Source of the DNA: Pictodentalium vernedei
Lineage: Eukaryota > Mollusca > Scaphopoda > Dentaliida > Dentaliidae
DNA: 64,000 bases
Direction of reading: 5' to 3'
Assembly (NCBI GenBank): GCA_031216915.1
Contig: CM062292.1
Location: forward strand, 2,972,457-3,036,456
Made by a program: the position numbers and the translations under genes. Of this stretch, positions 41,111 to 55,000 are shown piece by piece. Under the pieces are notes generated by a model. It did not search any database and was not told the DNA's origin. It saw only the letters and a program-made list of their open reading frames with translations. Within the stretch, counting starts at the first letter, position 1, and each line of letters begins with the position of its first letter.

Positions 41111-43462
41111 ACGTAAACGTGAGTGATATTGTTCCGTAACACACATTGCTGAATGGGTTTAGAGGGTCGTACAGTGCACAAATGCAAGCAGATGGGCCAT
41201 TTGTTTAACATTTGCATTGCTGGTCTGTCATGTAAATGGGTTTATGTTTTGCTCTGCCAGCAGTAGTAGTTGGAGGGCATATATTGGTTGATCCGGTCCG
41301 CAAAAACTCTTTTCATGCTTTGTTACCTCACACTTGCCAGCAGTAGTTGGTGCGTGTATATTGTACATTGGCATTTTGTATATACATTGTTACGGGCTGC
41401 TGCATGTCTACCCGAGAGTATGTCTCTAGGTCCATGTGCAGAGGTAAACGCTCGTTGTGTCACCGCTCAGCATCTTTCACGTGACCTTGTGCGAATCATC
41501 CTTGGTACTGGCCAGCATTAGTAGGGGTGCAGTTAAAACTAGAAGTCCTGTTATGAACTGTGCACTTATCTAGGCTTAATTGCGTGTAGGAATTGCTCGC
41601 AGTTTCCATATCAAATAGCACCCAAAGCACAGCAGGTTCTCTTGGTTACTCATAACAAACACAGGCAATGTTTCTGCCACTGGACCTCCGGGTTATCCGG
41701 AGATCCATCGGATGAAACATTGGTTGTACACGGGCCAAATGTACTCTTCGGGCTGCAATTCAGTTTTAGGTCTGAGCAGCAGCTGCCTTTCTGGGGTGGG
41801 GAGGGGGGGGGGGTACTCGCCTTGTCTCGACCTCTTTATCTCTCTTGGATTGGTTGTTGTCTTGCCTTCGGTGAGGTTGGCTTGTTTCGCATTGGCTAAC
41901 CAGCCTGTGACAAATCTGAGATTCCCCCACCTAATTAACTTTTTTATTGACCGATTTATTGTTAACCTGTCAGATTTATTATCAGAATATTCAGTTTGGC
42001 TGAAAAAATAATCAGCTTAAATCAACTTAAAGTTCATCAACTTTATCAGCATTGAATTATTTCTTTCCCAGAGTCAGCACTTATCACAACACTCGACTAC
42101 AGGGCAAAAATGGTGTTTGCACCAACACATAAACAGATTTATGAAACTAGAAGTGGAATTCCAGAATCCCACCCGCCTGAAGCCTCACCAAACTTGAGAA
42201 ATCTTGGAAACTACAGCCAATCAAAAGAGTGTTAGGAATTCATGAAAGTTATAGGAAAATTGGATCCTTTTTATATATGTTTTTTTTTTCATATCGACGG
42301 GTTATTGTTAAGACGTGTTCAAAGTGAGTAAACAATTGCACCCCCCCCCCCCACCCCGCCCTTCCCCTTATTTCTCTTTCTCCCATCTATCCATTTGAGT
42401 TATTCGAGGTCGTCATAAGTCTCATATTTTAGACATTAACCTCATTTTATTTGTAAGTAAGCTCATAATCTGAAAGTAAGCTCAAAATGCCTGACCAGAC
42501 AAAAACAAACCCCTCAAAACTCCCGTATTATTGCCCGATGACACCTCCGAAAAAGCCCAGTCCAGTACAAATGGAAAGTTCAAAACGTTTCCCAAAGACA
42601 TTAACGCGGCGCTCGTGCGAAAAACCTGCACGCAGTTTTCGTGGACCAGTTGACACTCGTGATCTACACTAAACCTGGCAACATATTGATGTGTCCAATC
42701 ACGTGTATCCAATACCATTTTCCGAAAATATCAACATCGGTTTGGACATGCCCTACATTTTTTGAACAGTATATATTCCAGAACAAATATTCACCTGCGT
42801 CCTGGATCACAGTAATACGGCCATTCGTAGGTTGTAACCTTTTCCACACTCTTCTCTTTTGCCAATGATTCCTTCATATCCCATCTGAATTCCAATCCTA
42901 GTGAGGCGGTAACAGTAACAAAACCAATGCTACCTACAATTATATAATCTTATTTATTGATAAAGAACAAACAAACATCTTTGAACTGACTATGGAAAAC
43001 TGGTACAGTGATAAGCCTGGAGTATTTCGAACCTCCATTGGATGTAACTAACGTATTTAATCACGGGAAACCTGTTTCACAACATCAAACTTACTTATTG
43101 TCTGAACATTTTTCACAGACATCACGTGGACAGAGGTTTTAAGATAATAAATTAGAAGACATGATAATGTTCTTGCTTTATCTATTTATGCTATTATGTA
43201 TTACACACCCATCTAACATTAAGGTTTGTTCACAACATTCTAGAATGTGCCATACAAACTTTTATCACACACGTGTGTGACACAGGTTTTTGCACTTTTT
43301 TAACATCAGAATGGACGCAGTCATACATCTGGGGCTTCATGGCATAATGGGCCATTTATTTAGATGCTGTAACGTGGGTGTTAGCGGTCTATAGTGTTTT
43401 CGGTAGAATCTCGAGTACTATACACAGTTCAAGCATCAGAAGAAACTTTCTAATTTATTTGC
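41111..43462. other. Unassigned spacer with dispersed repeats
   Basis: No gene recognised. A copy of the GGCACCCAAAGCA dispersed repeat lies at about 41605-41755. A relative of the 71-bp-array flank (GAGAAATCTTGGAAACTACA) lies at about 42170-42260. G and C tracts occur near 41805 and 42341. Frames of 60-99 aa are scattered and show no domain. Confidence 0.5.
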
Positions 43463-43715
43463 TTAACCCTTTACCTAACGTAACGGCCAAAACCGGCCAG
43501 CGCTATTCTCAAAAATCGCCTATTAATTTTAATTATTTTTTTTCATTTTTTGTCTCAAAAACATAGGTTATGACCCCTCGTTGGAACGAGCTCGACGAGC
43601 TCGTTCCAACGAGGGGTCATAACCTATGTTTTTGAGACAAAAAATGAAAAAAAATAGTTATTCAAGAATTATTTTTGCAAGTGTCGTCTGCTTTTCAGGT
43701 TAGGTAAAGGGTTAA
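43463..43715. mobile_element. piggyBac-like palindromic MITE (copy 2)
   Basis: TTAA at 43463-43466 and 43712-43715; termini CCCTTTACCTAACG and its approximate inverse GGTTAGGTAAAGGG. A perfect central palindrome of over 90 bases is centred at about 43592. The innermost core CGAGCTCGACGAGCTCG and flanking CCTCGTTGGAA match copies 1 and 3, but the outer arms (GTCTCAAAAACATAGG) are unrelated in sequence to theirs. Confidence 0.8.
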
Positions 43716-43984
43716 CTATTTGAACTCTAGTGATGTCTTCCATGTCTGTTCAATGACAGCATTTGAATGAGTCCATATTCATTATTTGAGGGTAGACCAA
43801 TTACAGTTTTAACGGGCAGCCTGGGTGCTGCACGTTGAAAATATTGAATGGTTTACCCATGACATGCACTTAGCACCCATCCCACTTAATGCAATTATGA
43901 AATATCGTGTACCTGGGCAGGAAACATGGCCTCTTGAGTTCAATGTATTAATGCAGACAATACTAAATGCTGAGTGTACTATTT

Positions 43985-44229
43985 TATGAGTTGCAATATA
44001 GCGTGGCAATGGCAGAAAAAAACTAATAACAAAAAAGACAGAATCTGAGTTAAAATATAGCATGGCAATGGCAGAAAAAAAACTGAGAACAATACAGACA
44101 GAATCTGTGTTACAATATGGCATGGCAATGGCAGACAAAAAAACTAGGAACAAAATAGACAGAATCTGAGTTACAATATGTCATGGCAATGGCAGACAAA
44201 AAACTGAGAACAATATAGACAGAATCTGA
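43985..44229 (+). repeat. Tandem repeat of 59-61 bp, four copies
   Basis: Units carry TTACAATATGGCATGGCAAT and AACAAAATAGACAGAATCTG. Spacing grows 59, 60, 61 through changes in A-run length. Confidence 0.85.
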
Positions 44230-44710
44230 AAGCGTCCTCAATTGGTTAGAATAAATGGCATCACGCGAGCGAGTTTTCAGATCGTAAAATCGAAATACAA
44301 AACAAAGTGTGTATCGAACGACTGCATATTGCTATCCTTTGGAATTCGTATGGATTCTATACCTCTGTTAAACTCGAAAACATGGACTTTAAATAATTAT
44401 AAGCGGGGCATTGTGAATAAAACAAACATTTCTCTTGGACAATAAGGATATACATTCATTTAATGTACGTCGAATGAATTGACAATGGGAATCGCAACCT
44501 TTACTGAAATCTTAATCTGCCAATCGGCTGAGTTTGAATTATAATTATATATGTAACAACAGCCCGGTGGACGTCAGATAAGTATGTGGTGGGGATCTCA
44601 TTAACCATTCACAGTCCATGCTATAGAAGTGAGGCATAAAAAAACGGTAAGTTGTGTTTAAGTTTCAGTGTTGACGCAATGTCATTGTACATTAAAATTA
44701 TGAATGAAAG

Positions 44711-44796
44711 TTCAAACAGCGTACGTAATAACAGTAAGACTGGTCTCCTACTTTCAAACAGCGTACGTAATAACAGTAAGACTGGTCTCCTACTTG
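44711..44796 (+). repeat. Perfect 42-bp tandem duplication
   Basis: The segment starting TTCAAACAGCGTACGTAATA and ending GGTCTCCTACTT occurs twice in succession. Confidence 0.9.
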
Positions 44797-44915
44797 TGGA
44801 GATTGATAAGGATTTTTCTCTTATTTTATTTCTTTATCGTCTAGGAAGGATTGGTTAATTCTTCCTTTGTATTACAGTAAATGATCTGCTTGTGAAATCT
44901 GCAAATAAATAAATA

Positions 44916-45050
44916 CAGAACCACACAAGCGTTTGAATGGGTTATTGTTTATCACTCGAGTTTGGTTGGGCGAAGCCTCTCATGGTAATCTGGTGCCCAA
45001 CCAAACGCGAGCGATAACCAATAAACCATGTAAACGTTTGTGTGGTTCTG
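44916..45050. repeat. Foldback element (copy A)
   Basis: Imperfect inverted repeat bounded by CAGAACCACACAAGCGTTT and its complement. The inner arms GTTTGGTTGGGC and GCCCAACCAAAC flank a short loop. It is related in ends and arm motifs to 45339-45492. Confidence 0.75.
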
Positions 45051-45338
45051 TCTATTCATTCTATGAATAATAAGGAAATTATGGACTTTCGTCTATTACG
45101 ATCCTTGATTAACGTATTATTGATATTATGAAAAACTTTCAGTCGTTCCCGAATATACGAAGGCTGCTAATATTTTGGAAAAGTTCTAATTGTTCCCAAG
45201 TACAGATGCCGCTAATATTTTGGAAAAGTTCTAATCATTCCAGAATATACGATGGCTGCTAACATTTTGGAAAAGTTCTAATCATCCCCAAGTAAACAAA
45301 GGCCGCTAATATTGTGGACACCTTCTACAATAAATAGA
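45051..45338 (+). repeat. Degenerate 47-bp satellite outlier
   Basis: Units such as GGCTGCTAATATTTTGGAAA followed by AGTTCTAATCATTCC match the consensus of the large 47-bp satellite at 48-55 kb. About four units, strongly diverged, lie between two foldback elements. Confidence 0.65.
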
Positions 45339-45492
45339 CAGAACTGCACAAGTGTTTGAATGGGTTAATGTTTATCGCACGAATTTGGTTTGGCGCAAGA
45401 ATACCACGAGAGGTGAAGCCTCAAGTGGTATTCTGCGCCAAACCAAACGAGTGCGATAAACATTAACCCATTCAAATGCTTGTGGGGTTCTG
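45339..45492. repeat. Foldback element (copy B)
   Basis: Near-perfect inverted repeat of about 70-bp arms bounded by CAGAACTGCACAAGTGTTTG. Inner arms TTTGGTTTGGCGCA and TGCGCCAAACCAAA. The same boundary motif occurs in copy A, so both belong to one family. Confidence 0.8.
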
Positions 45493-46569
45493 TATTTATT
45501 ACACACGTCTGGACTTTTTAAAACAGATCGTTTTCTCCAACATAAAATGAGAAATAAATCGCAATTTGAAAGCGTCAATGAAATGAAATCGCCCTATCTG
45601 AAACATAAAAAAGAGAAAGCCACACAAACTAACTGGGGACCAGTCTAAAACATCACCTCCAACAACGATTTCGAAGCGTTGCCGCTAGGAGGTGTAGACT
45701 TATTCTGAAATACGCGTTTTTAGTGCATTTTCGAATAATTAAACTTTTTTTCGATTCATGCGTTTTCCGATAAAACGATTGGCTCACACGATTCTGTTTT
45801 TTCTTTTCATAACTCAATGAACCGAAAAAAACACAACTAGGTCCACCCCCAGCTACGCCCCTAAAATACCAGTCTTCGGAATTGCAACATGGTGTCAAAT
45901 CAATAGAAGTTAGAACACTGGCACGTTCTAAATGTGAAAAAGAAAAATAAATTTATATTACTATTTATCACCATGAAATTATTTATAAAATATTTAAATG
46001 ACCGTGGTGGGTCAATTTTTCTTTTTCTTCACAACTGTATTTATTTGACATTTCAATTTTTACGCACACTGGGTAATCGTCTGCGTTCATCATTTTACCC
46101 AAATCGATTGTAAACAATGGCTGGTCACGACGAATACGGCAATTTTGACATTGCTAATTCAACTAATTTCATGTCATCTGGCTTTATATCTAACTCCACT
46201 TTTACAAACTGTGTTTTTCAGTTCTCGGGAAACGGTCAAAACCAAAATACAATGTAATACTGATGGCCTACTTCCACCTACCACGGAACGTAACTTTTAC
46301 GTGAAGTGAACAGCTGAATGACATTTGAGGAAGGCGTGGCTTATGAAGTTTTCTTTGCATTACGTAATTCATTGGTCAATAAAAAATTTAATGACATCAG
46401 TGCATTTGACTTGGAAAGTGTGTCAATTGCTACCCGCATTTCAATAATATGCGCCCTCTTTTATGCCAGAAAAATAATATGTATACCAGTTTTAGGTTTT
46501 AAGTCTTTGTTCGCTGAAGTAGAGGACGACAAACACTATTTATTTATTTGGGTCGCGAACGTTTAATTA
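45493..46569. other. Unassigned spacer
   Basis: No gene recognised; only short chance frames (68-82 aa). Confidence 0.5.
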
Positions 46570-46776
46570 TAAGGAATGATCGTTTCTTTTTGTCTATTTC
46601 TTGAGTTATGCACCCCAAAAAACAAAGTCCAAACTGTGTAAATGGGCTACGCCCATTTACACAGTTTGGACTTTGTGTTTTGGGGTTCATAACTACGCCC
46701 ATTTACACAGTTTGGACTTTGTTTTTTGGGGTTCATAACTCAAGAAATAGACAAAAAGAAACGATCATTCCTTAAT
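46570..46776. repeat. Long palindrome with a duplicated inner arm
   Basis: Outer arms AAGGAATGATCGTTTCTTTT and complement, at 46571 and ending about 46774. Inside, the right arm segment CCCATTTACACAGTTTGGAC occurs twice, so one arm carries a partial tandem copy. Transcripts would form a long hairpin. Confidence 0.85.
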
Positions 46777-48159
46777 TATTGGAATGAGTTCATGTGTCTA
46801 ATTTTCATGGAGACAAATGTGCTGTGACAATGGAGATATAAGTATGTCTCAAGAATAGCGAGTTTAGCCAGAAATGCAGAACTTGAGATTGGAAGTGACA
46901 TTCTAAATATAGCAAATGGTAAATCCCAGAATTTTTTTAACACGTCAGTCAACATGCAGAACAACATGCACTGTCACGCAGTAAGAATGTGTGAAACGAA
47001 CGGAACCTAACATAATATGTTAACAACTTCAACAACAACAAAAAAAAATCCACACCACGAACATCAAATACCACCACGGGTTATTTTGGGAAAAAAACGC
47101 AAACAATGGACAACTCCGACAAGGCAACATTTTCAAACATGCTCGACCTGACCCTGACAGTGACATCATCGTTTAACACAATGCCGCAGAACCAGGCGGA
47201 GAACAAAAACTTGTTAGTCAGTAAACAGTACCGCTGTTGCGAAAATCAGAAAGGGTTCATTTTAATGAAACTAAATCCACGTGAAAGTGGATGTTTGGTT
47301 CTTTGCTTATGTGGTTCAAGCAGCTATAATACCAGTGGTACGTGGAGGGTGGATTGACACTAAATCGTCCATGGAGTGGAGACATCTCCAAGGAATCACT
47401 CAAATTCTGCACACATCATGATAAATTACAAGTGCACAAAAGCACAAGTAATGTTTAAGCTAATGGACCTCCGGTTCGGGCTTAACTCTCAGATTCATTG
47501 GTTGAAACTTTACTTGTGACATGTATAATTTAAGCCACTTCCCAGTGCATGTATAAATATTACTTAACGATATTAATAACAAACACACAAATAGGGGGGG
47601 GGGGGGCATCATTAATGAAAACGAGGAAGTGAGGGACACTATTAAACAGTTTATATCCGGTGCTGGGAGGGGTGGAGAGGGGGTGTGGTGCAGGGGGAAT
47701 GATGGCCTTCTCTTATGAGATTTCAACCATAAATTTCCGCAATTTAATGGTACAAGTATCAAAGTTTTACACAAAAACCCAAATATGAACTGGGAATGAT
47801 AACTTTCGTCAACTGAGTGGATACAATCATTACTGGAACTTGCTTATTTTTTTATGACTGTTCAGTTTGTTGGTGAAATTTTATTTGATGTCGGTGATGT
47901 GATATTAAAAGAAATGTTAAATGTTCCACCACTAATATTGGCACCAGAAAATAAACCGTTAGCTAAATTTTCATATCCAACCAACTTTTGCTCACTATCA
48001 CTTTGTGCTACTTTCACACTTTTCTCATTCGACACACATGATACATAATTGGCTTTATTTGATGCATGTATGTTGGGTGCAGATTTTAATTCCTCTGGAT
48101 GTGGGTGAGGGTTAATTTCACGCTGAGGCGCTTCCTGTAAAATACTACACATAATTATA
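46777..48159. other. Unassigned spacer with a dispersed repeat and G tract
   Basis: No gene recognised. A copy of the dispersed repeat (AATGGACCTCC, CATTGGTTGAAACTTTACTT) lies at about 47440-47540 and a G tract of about 13 bases near 47595. The 83-aa (47106-47357) and 96-aa (47862-48152) frames have no recognisable domain. Confidence 0.45.
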
Positions 48160-48380
48160 ATTATGAAAAACGTCTAACCATTTCCCAGTATACAGAAACT
48201 GTTAACATTATGGAAAACGTCTAGTCATTGCCGAGTATGCAAGAACAGTTAATGTTGTTAAAAACGTTTAATCATTCCCAAACATACGAGGACTGCTAAT
48301 ATTATGGACAACTTCTTATCATTTGCAAATATTCGCGGACCGTAAAGTTACGAAACACGTCTAATCGTTTCCCTGTAAAC
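48160..48380 (+). repeat. 47-bp satellite, left fringe (degenerate)
   Basis: Diverged units such as AACGTCTAACCATTTCCCAG and ACTGCTAATATTATGGACAA. They are cut off by the hAT-like element at 48381 and resume at 49010. Confidence 0.8.
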
Positions 48381-48547
48381 TTGGACCCAAAGTCCGTAAT
48401 ATACTTTTTTGGTTTGGTACGTCCTGTGGACGTACCAAACCAAAAAATTATATTACGGACTTTGGGTCCAAGTTTCGACTAAATGTAATGGTAATTAGCG
48501 GTCCTCCTTTCAAAAAATCCTGGATCCGCGTCTGGTGGGTCTGTGCG

Positions 48548-48616
<69 letters not shown>

Positions 48617-49009
48617 CATAATGCCCGTCTGTCATAATGCGAAATCCATGAATTTTTTTAGACAAGGGATATGGATAGACATGCCTTTGTTGGCTCATAA
48701 CTTAATTATAACTTATAAGTATCTGCATCCGAGTCTTTAAATCTCTACTGCCTGGATGTGTTCATCAGCTAGCCTGAGGCTTTGGGCTAAGTGCGTATGG
48801 GAAATTATTGGGAATAAAAAAAGAGAGGGGTGTATGTGTGTGTGAGAGAGAGTGACTGAATGTGTTTGTGTGTGAGGCTGGATGGAAATGCATGCGAGAT
48901 GGTTGGGGGGGGGGGGGGGGGCAACTGGTGGGGGGGGGGAATCCTTCGTTCGGGGGGGAGCAAATGCTCCCCCCCATGCCCCCCCCCCCCAACCGTAGCG
49001 CCGCCACTG
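48381..49009 (-). mobile_element. hAT-like non-autonomous element with internal hairpin, truncated copy
   Basis: It ends at the right with GCGCCGCCACTG (complement of the CAGTGGCGGCGC terminus). The body matches the complete copy at 56022-56774 in inverse orientation, including the palindrome starting TTGGACCCAAAGTCCGTAAT, a (GC)n(GA)n stretch near 48545-48613 and long G and C tracts. The other terminus is missing. It interrupts the 47-bp satellite. Confidence 0.8.
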
Positions 49010-52000
49010 CGAGTATGCGAGGACAGTTAATGTTGTGAAAACCTTTTAATTATTCCCGTATAGACGATGACTGCTAATATTACGGACAACTTCTATTCAT
49101 TCCCAGTACACGAGGACTGCTAATATTACGGAAAACGTCTAATCGTTTCCCTGTATACAGAGACTGCTAACTAACAATATGGAAACTTTAAATCATTCCC
49201 GAGTAAGCGAGGACAGTCAATGTTATGTAAAACGTATAATCACTCCCGTATATACGAGGACTGCTAATATTATGACAATCTAATCTTTCCCGTATATACG
49301 ACAACTGCTTACATTATGGACAACTTCTAAGCATTTCCGTATATACAAAGACCGCTAATATTATGAACAACTTCTTGTCATTCTTGTGTATACAGAGACC
49401 GCTAACATTATGGAAATCATTCCTAGCGTGCGAGGAAAACGTCTAATCATTCACGACTATACGAAGACCTCTAATATTATTGAAACCATCTTATCATTTA
49501 TGGGTACACGACGACCACTAATATTATGTGAAGCCTCGAAACATTCCCCCTGTTTTCGAAGCTCGTAATACAGTGAAAAACTAGTAATGAACCCAAAGTA
49601 TACAGGGAGAGCTAACATTATTTAAAACTTGTAATTAACCCCAGGTATACAAGGACCGCTAACATTATATAAAACTTGTAATGAACTCCGGGTATACAAG
49701 GACCGCTAACACTATTTAATTATTTAAAACTTGTAATGAACCCCGGATATACAAGGACCGCCAAAATTATTTAAAACTTGTAATGAACCACGGGTATACA
49801 AGGACCACTAACATTATTTAAAACTTGTAATGAACCCCGGGTATACAAGGACCGCTACATTATTTAAAACTTGTAATGAACCCCGGGTATACAAGGACCG
49901 CTACATTATTTAAAACTTGCAATGAACCCCGGGCATATATGGACCGCTATCATTATTTAAAACGTGTAATGAACCACGGGTTTGCCAGGACCGCTATCAT
50001 TATTTAAAACGTGTAATGAACCCCAGCTATACAAGGACCGCTAACATTATTTAAAACTTGTAATGAACACCGAGTATACTTGGACCGCTAATATTATTTA
50101 AAACTTGTAATGAACCACACGGGTATACAAGAACGGCAAAAATTATTTAAAACTTGTAATGAACCACGGGTATACAAGGACTGCTATCATTATTTAAAAC
50201 TTGTAATGATCCCCGGGTATACAAGGACCGCTAACATTATTTAGAACTTGTAATGAACCCCGGGTATACAAGGACCGGTACATAATTTGTCCGGATATAC
50301 ATGGACCGCTATCATTATTTAAAACGTGTAATGAACCAGGAGTATACAAGGACCGCTAACATTATTTAAAACTTGTATTTAAAACTTATGAGAATAGGAC
50401 GATAAAATTATTCAATTATTTAAAACCTGTAATGAACCCCGGGTATACAAGGACCGCTATCATTATTTAAAACTTGTAATGAACCACGGGTATACAAGGA
50501 CCGCTATCATTATTTAAAACTTGTAATGAACCCCGGGTGTACAAGGACCGCTAACATTATTTAAAACTTTTAATGAACCCCAGGTATACAAGAACCACTA
50601 ACATTATATAAAACTTGTAATGAACACCGGGTACACAATGACCGCGAACATTATTTAAAACTTATTTAAAACTTGTAATGAACCCCGAGTATACAAGGAC
50701 CGCTAGCATTATTTAAAACTTGTAATGAGTGCGTATACAAGGACCGCTAACATTATTTAAAACTTGTGTAATGAACCCCGGATATACAAGGACCACTAAC
50801 ATTATATAAAACTTGTAATGAATCCCGGGTATACAATGACCGCTAACATTATTTTATAAACTTATTTAAACTTGTAATGAACCACGTGTATACAAGGACC
50901 ACTAACATTATTTAAAACTTGTAATGAATGTCGGGTATACAAGGACCGCTAACATTATTTAAAACTTGTAATGAACCCCAGCTATACAAGGTCCACTAAC
51001 ATTATATAAAACTTGTAATGAACCCCGGGTATACAAGGACCGCTAGCATTATTTAAAACTTGTAATGAGTGTCGGGTATACTAGGACCGCTAACATTATT
51101 TAAAACTTGTGTAATGAACCCCGGATATACAAGGACCACTAACATTATAAAAAACTTGTAATGAACAACGGGTACACAAGGACCGCTAACATTATTTAAA
51201 ACTTATAATGAATGTCGGGTATTCAAGGAACACTAACATTATTTAAGACTTGTAATGTGACCCGGGTTTACAAGGACCACTAACATTATATAAAACTTGT
51301 AATGAACCCAGGGTATACACTGGCCGCTAATATTATTTTATAAGCTTATTTAAAACTTGTAATGAACCGCGTGTATACAAGGACCACTAACATTATTTAA
51401 AGCTTGTAATGAATGTCGGGTATACAAGAACCGCTAACACTATTGAAAACTTGTAATGAACCCCAGCTATACAAGGACCGCTAATTATTTAAAACTTGTA
51501 ATGAACCCCGGATATACAAGGACCGCTAACATTATTTAAAACTTGCAGTGAACCACAGGTATACAAGAACCGCTAACACTATTGAAAACTTGTAATGAAC
51601 CCCAGCTTTTCAAGGACCGCTAACACTATTTAATTATTTAAAACGTCTAATGAACCAAGGGTATACAAGGACCGCTAACATTATTGAAAACTTGTAATGA
51701 ACCCCGGGTATACAAGGACCACTAACATTATATAAAACTTGTAGTGAACCACAGGTGTAGAAGGACACTAACATAATATAAAACTTGTAATCAACCCCGG
51801 GAATACAAGGATCGCTAACATTATTGAAAGCTTGTAATGAACTCCAGCTATACAAGGACCGCTAACACTATTTAATTATTTAAAACTTGTTATGAACCCC
51901 GGATATACAAGGACCGGTAACATTATTGAAAACTTGTAATGAACCCCAGCTATACAAGGACCGCTAACACTATTTAATTATTTAAAACGTGTAATGAACC

Positions 52001-55000
52001 ACGGGTATACAAGGACCGCTAACATTATTGAAAACTTGTAATGAACCCCAGCTATACAAGGACCGCTAACACTATTTAATTATTTAAAACTTGTAATGAA
52101 CCACGGGTATACAAGGACCACTATCATTATTTAAAACTTGTAATGAACCCCAGCTATACAAGGACCACTAACACTATTTAATTATTTAAAACTTGTAATG
52201 AACCCCAGGTATACAAGGACCGTTAACATTACTCAAAACGGGGAATGAGCACCAGCTATACAAGGACCGCTAACACTATTTAATTATTTAAAACGTGTAA
52301 TGAACCACGAGTATAGAAGGGCCGCTAACATTACTTAAAACTTATAATGAACACCAGCTATACAAGGACCGCTAACACTATTTAATTATTTAAAACTTGT
52401 AATGAACCCCAGGTATACAAGGACCGCTAACATTTTATAAAACTTGTAATGAACCCCGGGTATACAAGGACCGCTAACATTATTTAAAACTTGTAATGAA
52501 CCCCAGGTATACAAGGACGTCTAACAATATTTAAAACTTGTAATGAACCCCAGGTATGCAAGGACCGCAAACATTATATAAAACTAGTAATGAACCACGG
52601 GTATACAAGGAGGGCTAACATTATTTAAAACTTGTAATGAACCCCAGCTATACAAGGACCGCTAACACTATTTAATTATTTAAAACTTGTAATGAACCCC
52701 AGGTATACAAGGACCGCTAACATTATATAAAACGTTTAATGAACCACGGGTATACAAGGACCGCGATCATTATTTAAAATTTGTAATGAACCCAGGGTAT
52801 ACTAGGACCTCTATCATTATTAAAACTTGTAATGAACCCCGGGTGTACAAGGATGGCAAAAATTATTTAAAACTTGTAATGAACCCCGGGTGTACAAGGA
52901 CCGCTAACATTATTTAGAACTTGTAATGAGACCCGGGTATACAAGGACCGCTAACATTATTTAGAACATGTAATGAACCCCGGGTATACAAGGACCGCTA
53001 CCTTATTCAAAACTTGTAATGAACCCCGGGAATACAAGGATGGCAAACATGATTTAAAACCTGTAATGATCCACGGGTATACAAGGACCGCTATCATTAT
53101 TTAAAACTTGTAATGAACCCCGGGTATACGAGGACCGCTAACATTATTTAGAACTTGTAATGAACCCCGGGTATACAAGGACCGCTACATTATTTAAAAC
53201 TTGTAATGAACCACAGGTATACAAGGACCGCTATCATTATTTAAAACTTGTAATGAATCCCGGGTATACAAGGATGGCAAACATTATTTAAAACTTCTCG
53301 TTATTCCAACCGAGTAAACGAGGACCTCTAATATTGTGGAAAACGTCAAATGGACCCCAAGTATATGAAGACCGCTAATATTATGGAAAACGTCTAATGA
53401 ATCCCACGTATATGAAGACCGCTGATATTATGGACAACGTCTAATGAATCCCAAGTATATGAAGACCGCTAATATTATGGGAAAGGTCTAATGAATCCCA
53501 AGTATATGAGGACCGCTAATATTATGGAAAACGTCTAATGAATCCCAAGTATATGAAGACCGCTAATATTATGGAAAACGTCTAAAGAACCCCAAGTATA
53601 TGAAGACCGCTAATATTATGGAAAACGTCTAAAGAACCCCAAGTATATGAAGACCGCTAATATTATGGAAAAGGTCTAATGAACCCCAAGTATATGAGGA
53701 CCGCTAATATTATGGAAAACGTCTAATGAATCCCAAGTATATGAAGACCGCTAATATTATGGAAAACGTCTAATGAATCCCAAGTATATAAAGACCGCTA
53801 ATATTATGGAAAACGTCTAATGAATCCCAAGTATATGAAGACCGCTAATATTATGGAAAACGTCTAAAGAACCCCAAGTATATGAGGACCGCTAATATTA
53901 TGGAAAACGTCTTATGAATCCCAAGTATATGAGGACCGCTAATATTATTGAAAACGTCTAATGAATCCCAAGTATATGAAGACCGCTAATATTATGGAAA
54001 ACGTCTAATGAATCCCAAGTATATGAAGACCGCTAATATTATGGAAAACGTCTAATGAATCCCAAGTATATGAAGACCGCTAATATTATGGAAAACGTCT
54101 AATGAATCCCAAGTATATGAGGACCGCTAATATTATTGAACACGTCTAATGAATCCCAAGTATATGAAGACCGCTAATATTATGGAAAACGTCTAATGAA
54201 TCCCAAGTATATGAGGACCGCTAATATTATTGAAAACGTCTAATGAATCCCAAGTATATGAAGACCGCTAATATTATGGAAAACGTCTAATGAATCCCAA
54301 GTATATGAAGACCGCTAATATTATGGAAAACGTCTAATGAATCCCAAGTATATGAAGACCGCTAATATTATGGAAAACGTCTAATGAATCCCAAGTATAT
54401 GAGGACCGCTAATATTATGGAAAACGTCTAATGAATCCCAAGTATATGAGGACCGCTAATATTATGGAAAACGTCTAATGAATCCCAAGTATATGAAGAC
54501 CGCTAATATTATGGAAAACGTCTAATGAATCCCAAGTATATGAAGACCGCTAATATTATGGAAAACGTCTAATGAATCCCAAGTATATGAGGACCGCTAA
54601 TATTATTGAAAACGTCTAATGAATCCCAAGTAGTTGAAGACCGCTAATATTATGGAAAACGTCTAATGAATCCCAAGTATATGAGGACCGCTAATATTAT
54701 TGAAAACGTCTAATGAATCCCAAGTATATGAAGACCGCTAATATTATGGAAAACGTCTAATGAATCCCAAGTATATGAAGACCGCTAATATTATGGAAAA
54801 CGTCTAAGGAACCCCAAGTATATGAGGACCGCTAATATTATGGAAAACGTCTAATGAATCCCAAGTATATGAGGACCGCTAATATTATGGAAAACGTCTA
54901 ATGAATCTCAAGTATATGAGGACCGCTAATATTATGGAAAACGTCTAAAGAACCCCAAGTATATGAGGACCGCTAATATTATGGAAAACGTCTAATGAAT

